Of a stretch of 10,670 nt of DNA, positions 6,193 through 10,670 are shown in pieces. How positions within the stretch are numbered: the stretch's first letter is position 1; every line of letters starts with the position of its first letter. A model generated the notes under the pieces. That model was not told the DNA's origin. It searched no databases and saw nothing but the letters and a program-made list of their open reading frames with translations. This DNA is from an uncultured Nannocystaceae bacterium (GTDB taxonomy: Bacteria; Myxococcota_A; Polyangia; Nannocystales; Nannocystaceae). The stretch spans positions 1 through 10,670 of the forward strand of contig CALKDV010000503.1 of assembly GCA_938084085.1 (NCBI GenBank), read 5' to 3'. The translations under genes and the position numbers were made by a program.

Positions 6193-7956
6193 ATGCTCGA
6201 TCTCATTATCAAGGGTGGAACTATTCATGACGGAACCGGCGCCTCTGGATACTCCGGGGATGTGGGAGTCGTCGACGGAACCATCGTCTCCGTCGGCTCG
6301 GTCACCGATTCCGCGACGCGAACCATCGACGCGACGGGTGCCATCGTGACCCCAGGCTTTGTCGACCTCCACACGCACTACGACGGCCAGGTCACCTGGG
6401 ATGACGTCCTCGCCCCATCCGTCTACCACGGCGTGACGACCGCCCTCATGGGCAACTGCGGGGTGGGCTTCGCCCCCGTGCGGTCCACGGATCACCAAGT
6501 CCTGATCGACCTGATGGAGGGTGTGGAGGATATTCCCGGGACCGCCCTCGCGGAGGGGCTCACCTGGGAGTGGGAGAGCTTTACAGAGTACATGGACGCG
6601 GTGGCAGGCGTCCCTCGCACCATGGACGTCGCCCTCCAAGTGCCCCACGACGCGCTGCGGGTCTACACCATGGGTGCCCGCGCGGTCGCAGAGGAGGCCG
6701 CGACAGACGAGGATATCGAGGCGATGCGAGCGTCCCTTCGACAAGCCCTGGCAGCCGGCGCGTTTGGGTTTTCAACGGGGAGGACCGACAACCACCGCAA
6801 CGCGGCGGGGCTCGCCACCCCCTCGTCGGAGGCCACTGCGAGAGAGCTCTGCGGGATCGCCTCCGTCCTCAATGAGTTCACACACGGCGCCATTCAGGCC
6901 GTAAGTGACTTCGACATCATCGATGGTCCCAGCAGTTTCGACGCCGAGTTTGACCTGATCCGACGGGTGCGCGCGGCCATCCCAAACCACCCCATGAGCG
7001 TCTCCTTGCTGCAGCGAGTGCGCGACACGGAGCAGTGGAGGCGCATTCTCGACGAGGTGACCACGCTGGCCGGCGACGACGTCGCCCTCCACGTGCAGGT
7101 TGCTGCGCGTGGAATCGGCGTGATGATCGGACTCAACGCGACCTTTCACCCCTTTATCGGTCATCCCAGCTTCCGTGAGATCGCCCATCTCCCCCTGCCG
7201 GAGCAGGTCGCTCACATGCGCGCCCCGGAGTTTAAAGCCAAGCTCTTGGCGGAGGCGCCGGTGCGCGTCTCTGGGGACGGCAGCTCGATCCCCCCGCTGG
7301 TGGACTACTTCCTGGCGAACCCTGAGGAGGTTGGGCGCGGGCTGTTTGCCATGGATGAGCGCTTCGACTACGAGCCAGATCCAAAAACCTCGCTGCTCGC
7401 GCGGGCGCACCGGGAACAACGCGGGCTGCTCGACGTGATTTACGACGAGCTGCTCGCAGACGACGGAAACGCCCTGCTCTACTTCCCGGTCTATAACTAT
7501 GCCCTCGGCAACCTCGACGCGGTCCACGAGATGCTCCGACACCCCATGGCGCTGAGCGGGTTGTCGGACGGGGGCGCGCATGTCGGCACCATCTGCGACG
7601 CGAGCTTTCCAACGTTCATGCTCTCCCATTGGGCCCGAGACCGCGCGGCCAAGCGGCAGCGCGCCGGATTCTCGGTGCCCGAGGTGGTCCACATGCTCAC
7701 CCAAAAGAACGCATGTTTTATGGGACTCCGCGACCGGGGTGTGATCCGGAAGGGGCTGCGAGCAGACCTCAACATCATCGACATGGAGCGCCTCACCCTC
7801 CATCGTCCGAGAATCGAAGCCGACCTGCCCGCCGGTGGCAAACGCCTCTTGCAAGATGCCACCGGGTACCTCGCGACGATCTGCGGCGGTCAGGTCATCA
7901 CCGAGCGAGGCCAGCTTACCGCCGCGCGTCCCGGCGCGCTGGTGCGCGCCAGCTAG
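6193..7956 (+). CDS. N-acyl-D-amino-acid deacylase-like amidohydrolase
   Basis: A 587-residue cytoplasmic-type protein of the amidohydrolase superfamily (Amidohydro_3, D-aminoacylase-like). The N-terminal beta-sandwich begins LIIKGGTIHDGTG (4-16), followed by the metal motif GFVDLHTHYDGQ (55-66; His60, His62), the metal-bridging-type cysteine GNCGVG (87-92; Cys89), and the catalytic-type aspartate in SDGGAH (Asp459). Residues 510-575 return to the sandwich (GVIRKGLRADLNIID). Family members remove the acyl group from N-acyl-D-amino acids using one or two zinc ions. The middle part (SVSLLQRV at 269-276, VQVAARGIGVMIGL at 301-314, HPFIGHP at 319-325) fits a subfamily common in actinobacteria and myxobacteria, and I cannot place the two histidines that classical D-aminoacylases use on strands 5 and 6. 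The substrate is therefore open. A GAGGGA site supports the start. The stop is one base from the stop of the convergent membrane protein. Confidence 0.85.
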   Translation: MLDLIIKGGTIHDGTGASGYSGDVGVVDGTIVSVGSVTDSATRTIDATGAIVTPGFVDLHTHYDGQVTWDDVLAPSVYHGVTTALMGNCGVGFAPVRSTDHQVLIDLMEGVEDIPGTALAEGLTWEWESFTEYMDAVAGVPRTMDVALQVPHDALRVYTMGARAVAEEAATDEDIEAMRASLRQALAAGAFGFSTGRTDNHRNAAGLATPSSEATARELCGIASVLNEFTHGAIQAVSDFDIIDGPSSFDAEFDLIRRVRAAIPNHPMSVSLLQRVRDTEQWRRILDEVTTLAGDDVALHVQVAARGIGVMIGLNATFHPFIGHPSFREIAHLPLPEQVAHMRAPEFKAKLLAEAPVRVSGDGSSIPPLVDYFLANPEEVGRGLFAMDERFDYEPDPKTSLLARAHREQRGLLDVIYDELLADDGNALLYFPVYNYALGNLDAVHEMLRHPMALSGLSDGGAHVGTICDASFPTFMLSHWARDRAAKRQRAGFSVPEVVHMLTQKNACFMGLRDRGVIRKGLRADLNIIDMERLTLHRPRIEADLPAGGKRLLQDATGYLATICGGQVITERGQLTAARPGALVRAS

Positions 7957-7957
7957 T

Positions 7958-9421
7958 TCAGCCCTCGAGTTCGGTGGTCGCGTCGTCGCGGGAGACGCGT
8001 TCCCCGCGGACGTTCAAGACGAGCCCCAGCGCGGCACCAACGAGGGCCAGCGCCCACATGCTTACACTGCCGGTCAATAAAGAGACCTGTCGCATCTCGA
8101 AGATGTAGCTCCAGGTGCCGATGACCGACGCCAACGCCACCAAAGGAAGGAGCGTCCACATTCGGCGCACGCGTGGTCCATCCACGCGATCCATCAAGCG
8201 CCCGAGGTCGTACGCGAGGACCGGCAAGAGCGGCAGAAGATAGCGATGATCATGAAACGCCCCGCCCATCGGCGTGCGGTGGCTCGCCAACGCGATCACC
8301 CACAGACACCACCCGCCCCGCTCCAGCCAATGGGCCCAGCGAGACGAGGAGGATCCCTTCGACCAAAAAAACGCGACGACCCCCAAAAACCACAGCGGGC
8401 TCAAGCGGCCCATTCCCCCCTCTGAAAAACCGAAGAGGCTCATGAAGCCATCGAGGGTGTCTCCGCTAAACGTGGTCGCCCGCGATTTCGCAAATTCAAA
8501 ATTCGTATGAAAATCGTAGCCGATCGCCCACGGCGCACCGAACGCGATGGTGTGATACAGCGCCGCCCCCCCACCAAAGACGAGCGCACCCGCGAGGAAC
8601 GGGGCGACGAGGTCCCGCCGCATCCGCGCGATCGTCACGCCGGCGACCGGCACGAGCAGCAGGTAGTCGGTGGCGACCGCCAGACCCGCGGCCAGACCCA
8701 AGAGCACGCCTGCGCTCCTCACCACGCGCGGCTCGATCGCCGTGGACGACTCCACCCTCTGCGCGCTCCAGTACAGCAAGCTCACGGCGAATGCCGCAGG
8801 CACGTGGCTAAACAAGGTGATCGCATAGGGCCCGAACAGTGACGCGAACGCCAGCGCTGCCACGCAAAATACGATCGTGCGCTCTTGCGATCCTGCCGCC
8901 CTCAGACGCAAGCCCACCAAGATCAACGTCAGCAACCCGAGCACCCCCACGTGCAACGTCGCGAAGATGGCGCTGCCTTGCAGATTGACCAGCGGCCGGG
9001 CACGCGGCGCTCGGACGCGATAGGTGTGGGCGAAGTCAGGGCCCGCTGGCACCTGCAACACCCGCCGCGATCCGTGGGCCCACGCCGCCAGGTCGTCGTC
9101 GAATTGCGCGCCAACCCACACCGCAGGAATCGCGAGCATCGCGGTCCCGGGGGGCCGGTCTGAGTACAGCACCCCGTCGCGGCGCGCGAGGTCTACCCGC
9201 AGCGTCAGCGGCGCGTCGTTTTCCAACGCTGCCTCGTGTCGCAGCGCCAATGATCGAGTCAGCGCCAAGTGAGAGCCGTCGTTGGAGGAGAGCAACCCCA
9301 CCGCGCACGTGCCCCAAACCCAGCCGATCAGCGCGAGGAGGAGCGGGTACGTGAGCCTATGTACAGGGCGTCGGGAGTCCCGCGCATCCGTGGTCTGCAG
9401 AGGATGACCGGGGTGAGGCAT
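7958..9421 (-). CDS. Polytopic membrane protein, GT-C / glycosyltransferase family 39-like
   Basis: A 487-residue integral membrane protein with about ten hydrophobic segments, for example 23-45, 92-105, 153-171, 181-218, 237-264, 271-296, 342-353, 370-380, 393-408, 423-440 and 453-470. After the first helix a loop carries SSNDGSHLAL (45-54), the Asp-containing position expected for the GT-C catalytic loop. It is followed by YSDRPPGTAMLAIP (86-99), a signature of the ArnT/PMT-like families. HDHRYLLPLLPVLA (390-403) matches the usual late RYLLP motif. Such enzymes move a sugar from a polyprenyl-phosphate donor onto lipids, proteins or glycans at the outer face of the inner membrane. The donor and acceptor are not visible. 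The ATG at 9421 has a GGCGGG-like site shortly before it. The gene is convergent with the amidohydrolase (one base between stops) and divergent from the repeat lipoprotein. Confidence 0.72.
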   Translation of the reverse strand: MPHPGHPLQTTDARDSRRPVHRLTYPLLLALIGWVWGTCAVGLLSSNDGSHLALTRSLALRHEAALENDAPLTLRVDLARRDGVLYSDRPPGTAMLAIPAVWVGAQFDDDLAAWAHGSRRVLQVPAGPDFAHTYRVRAPRARPLVNLQGSAIFATLHVGVLGLLTLILVGLRLRAAGSQERTIVFCVAALAFASLFGPYAITLFSHVPAAFAVSLLYWSAQRVESSTAIEPRVVRSAGVLLGLAAGLAVATDYLLLVPVAGVTIARMRRDLVAPFLAGALVFGGGAALYHTIAFGAPWAIGYDFHTNFEFAKSRATTFSGDTLDGFMSLFGFSEGGMGRLSPLWFLGVVAFFWSKGSSSSRWAHWLERGGWCLWVIALASHRTPMGGAFHDHRYLLPLLPVLAYDLGRLMDRVDGPRVRRMWTLLPLVALASVIGTWSYIFEMRQVSLLTGSVSMWALALVGAALGLVLNVRGERVSRDDATTELEG

Positions 9422-9571
9422 CTACCCGCCACTGTAGCCGTTCAGGCCATGGAACCCAACAAAGCTCGAATCGCATGCACGGAGGGAGCGACCGGTCTCC
9501 TGCTGTCCTCGCTCCTCGGGGTTTCTCGCCAACTTGTCGCCCTTCGCCGCGATCTGCACTAGGATCTTCGT
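9422..9571. other. Divergent intergenic region
   Basis: This 150-bp stretch separates the GT-C-like gene (-) from the repeat lipoprotein (+). On the minus strand, TTGGGT and TACAGT lie 17 bp apart just before the ATG at 9421, which would give an almost leaderless transcript; the match is weak. An imperfect stem pairs 9482-9491 with 9509-9517 (one bulged G, 17-base loop). No gene or strong plus-strand promoter is seen. Confidence 0.25.
9561..9564 (+). promoter_or_regulatory. Ribosome binding site for the repeat lipoprotein
   Basis: AGGA seven bases before the ATG at 9572 supports this start, which is also directly followed by a signal peptide. Confidence 0.45.
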
Positions 9572-10303
9572 ATGAATTGGCGTGTCAGCTCGGCCCTCGT
9601 GTGCTCGATTCTCTTGATTCCAGCGTCCTTCTCAATGTCTGGATGCGAGGGAGACGAGGAGGACCCCGCGTACGCGCCCCCCGGATCGGGCTCGAGCGGG
9701 ATCACCTGGAGCGGCGGCGCCCAAAGCAGCGGCGGATCGGGCTCGGCGACGGTGACGACGAGCGGTGACGGTGACGGTGACGGTGACGGCGACGGTGACG
9801 GCGACGGTGACGGTGACGGCGACGGTGACGGTGACGGTGACGGTGACGGTGCACCGATCGTGGAAGATGGCATCTCCGGTCTGCAGTGGTTTCAGTCCAA
9901 CACTGTCTTGAGCCACGCAGACGCAGTGTCCTTGTGCGCGAACTCCGACAATGGGGGGTTCAACGACTGGACGCTTCCGACCATCGATCAACATCGAACG
10001 GCGATTGTGGAGTGCCCCGATCTCTCCGCCGGGGGCCCGTGCCTGCTCTCGGACCCGGGGTGTCTCGACCTCGCCTGTGCGGACCCAACCCTGACGTGCA
10101 TCGGCTGCATCGACGCCACCGCGTCTTGTTTTTTCGACACCACGCTCTGGCAGGAGGACTGCTCTGGCATCGCGAGCTTCTGGTCAAACTCCCCATGCAT
10201 CGACTGCGGCGGTGAGTCCTATTGGTACATGGATTTCGCCACGCCCTACCCCCTCTTTGCGACCACACAAGAGCTCGGTGTCCGCTGCGTGCGAACACTA
10301 TAG
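9572..10303 (+). CDS. Gly-Asp repeat lipoprotein with DUF1566 (Lcl C-terminal) domain
   Basis: A 243-residue predicted lipoprotein. A signal peptide ends at a lipobox-like MSGC (Cys25), followed by an acidic and Gly/Ser-rich linker, then fourteen consecutive Gly-Asp pairs (residues 65-92). A globular domain runs from about 97 to the end. Its features fit DUF1566/Lcl_C, a C-type-lectin-like fold found in surface proteins: GLQWFQ near the start, LSHADAVSLC, GGFNDWTLPTI (129-139 region), FWSNSP, and the closing GVRCVRTL. The domain has twelve cysteines, many more than typical DUF1566, with an inserted Cys-rich stretch around residues 148-190, so it is probably disulfide-rich and extracellular. 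The acidic repeat may bind calcium or act as a flexible spacer from the outer membrane; this is inference. Such linkers in front of surface domains are common in Nannocystales. Binding partner unknown. Confidence 0.85.
   Translation: MNWRVSSALVCSILLIPASFSMSGCEGDEEDPAYAPPGSGSSGITWSGGAQSSGGSGSATVTTSGDGDGDGDGDGDGDGDGDGDGDGDGDGDGAPIVEDGISGLQWFQSNTVLSHADAVSLCANSDNGGFNDWTLPTIDQHRTAIVECPDLSAGGPCLLSDPGCLDLACADPTLTCIGCIDATASCFFDTTLWQEDCSGIASFWSNSPCIDCGGESYWYMDFATPYPLFATTQELGVRCVRTL
9764..9847 (+). repeat. In-frame hexanucleotide tandem repeat (GGTGAC/GGCGAC)x14
   Basis: Fourteen direct 6-bp units encode (Gly-Asp)14 inside the lipoprotein. Eleven units are GGTGAC; units 5, 7 and 10 are GGCGAC, a silent T-to-C change. 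Because the unit is six bases, gain or loss of whole units keeps the reading frame and only changes linker length. Confidence 0.97.
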
Positions 10304-10367
10304 CTGCGACCATGAAACACGAGTATCCGCGGAGATGGCCGGCGCATTTCACCGCGACGTCTCTACG

Positions 10368-10670
10368 CTATGCGTACTTCCGGGCGACCTGATCGTGCGG
10401 CGCTTGTTCCAAGATCATCCGCGCCACCGAGCGTGCGCGGTTCGGACTGCCCTGGCGAGAGTGAAGCCACATGCCTTGGCGCAGAGCTCTCAGACCATCT
10501 TCGGTACGTCGCGCCCCAAGCAGGGAATGGCCCAGCGCCACGTAGTGGGCGGGCGCCTCCGTCAGCGCAGCGAGCTCGCGCAGTGCGATGCTCGCTTTTC
10601 GCGGTCGACCGCTGCGCAGCAGCCGAGTGGCGCGGCGTCGCAGCATGTCGCCGCGAGGCACACTCGCGAT
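10368..10670 (-). CDS. TPR-like helical repeat protein (N-terminus near or beyond window edge)
   Basis: The frame ends at TAG (10368-10370) and stays open to the window edge, giving about 100 residues. A GTG at 10661 and an ATG at 10646 are possible starts, neither with a visible Shine-Dalgarno; the true start may lie outside. The sequence is Arg/Ala/Leu-rich and alpha-helical, with tetratricopeptide-like spacing: RPRKASIALRELAAL, then AHYVALGHSLLGARRTEDGLRALRQG, then a third helix pair ending PHDQVARKYA. It is probably a small cytoplasmic protein-interaction module. No enzyme motif is present. It is convergent with the repeat lipoprotein, 64 bp away, with no clear terminator between. Confidence 0.6.
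   Translation of the reverse strand: MASVPRGDMLRRRATRLLRSGRPRKASIALRELAALTEAPAHYVALGHSLLGARRTEDGLRALRQGMWLHSRQGSPNRARSVARMILEQAPHDQVARKYA

Noticed and set aside
6772..7854. Minus-strand open frame of 360 codons
   Set aside because: It is antisense to the amidohydrolase, which has its catalytic motifs on the plus strand.
9764..9847. Tandem repeat considered as a CRISPR or iteron-like array
   Set aside because: Units are 6 bp, contiguous, without spacers, and encode an in-frame Gly-Asp linker.
10304..10367. Possible bidirectional terminator between the lipoprotein and TPR-like gene
   Set aside because: Only a short TCCGCGGA dyad is present, with no stable stem followed by a T tract on either strand.
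1..10670. A defence, toxin-antitoxin, secretion or biosynthetic system
   Set aside because: No nuclease, helicase, toxin-antitoxin pair, phage, secretion or NRPS/PKS motif was seen; the genes are mostly unrelated envelope or metabolic functions in divergent and convergent order.

Overview
The window is high-GC DNA, dense with genes on both strands. It most resembles a marine or soil myxobacterium of the Nannocystales type (Enhygromyxa, Plesiocystis, Nannocystis). This rests on three sequence traits: several predicted lipoproteins, a lipoprotein with a long Gly-Asp repeat before a DUF1566-like domain, and a split-HAD-type e(P4) phosphatase beside a PEBP lipoprotein. The taxonomic call is inference from protein style, not from a marker gene. 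I see no tRNA, rRNA, insertion sequence, CRISPR array, phage gene or recognisable defence gene.

Layout, left to right. (1) 3-599 (+) is the 3' part of a secreted-looking protein. Its stop codon overlaps the start of 596-1165 (+), a Cys-rich CopZ-type [2Fe-2S]/zinc metallochaperone-like protein. (2) 1216-2106 (-) is a lipoprotein HAD acid phosphatase of the e(P4) class. It is divergent from 2332-3114 (+), a PEBP (YbhB/YbcL-type) lipoprotein, and the two share a 225-bp control region. (3) 3115-3246 is a structured intergenic stretch with hairpins and a near-perfect 16-bp palindrome over a TTGACA box. It precedes 3247-4221 (+), a PlsC-like acyltransferase. (4) 6154-5351 and 5321-4164 (both -) form a likely two-gene operon. 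The first encodes a free-standing copy of the domain normally found at the N-terminus of long RluA-type pseudouridine synthases; the second encodes an extended GST-fold protein whose 3' end overlaps the acyltransferase gene by 58 bp. (5) 6193-7956 (+) is an N-acyl-D-amino-acid deacylase-like amidohydrolase, divergent from the operon. It meets 7958-9421 (-), a GT-C-type membrane protein, tail to tail with one base between the stops. (6) 9572-10303 (+) is the Gly-Asp repeat lipoprotein. (7) 10670-10368 (-) is a TPR-like helical protein running off the right edge.

The genes do not form one obvious pathway. Envelope and lipid themes recur: three lipoproteins, an acyltransferase, a membrane glycosyltransferase-like protein and a phosphatase. 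Most genes are arranged as divergent or convergent singletons, so shared function cannot be claimed. The entries most worth a second look are the free-standing RluA-N-like domain in an operon with the GST, the metallochaperone with the ATGA overlap, the acyltransferase with Asn where the HX4D aspartate belongs, and the structured region ahead of that acyltransferase. I did not find a convincing new multi-gene system.
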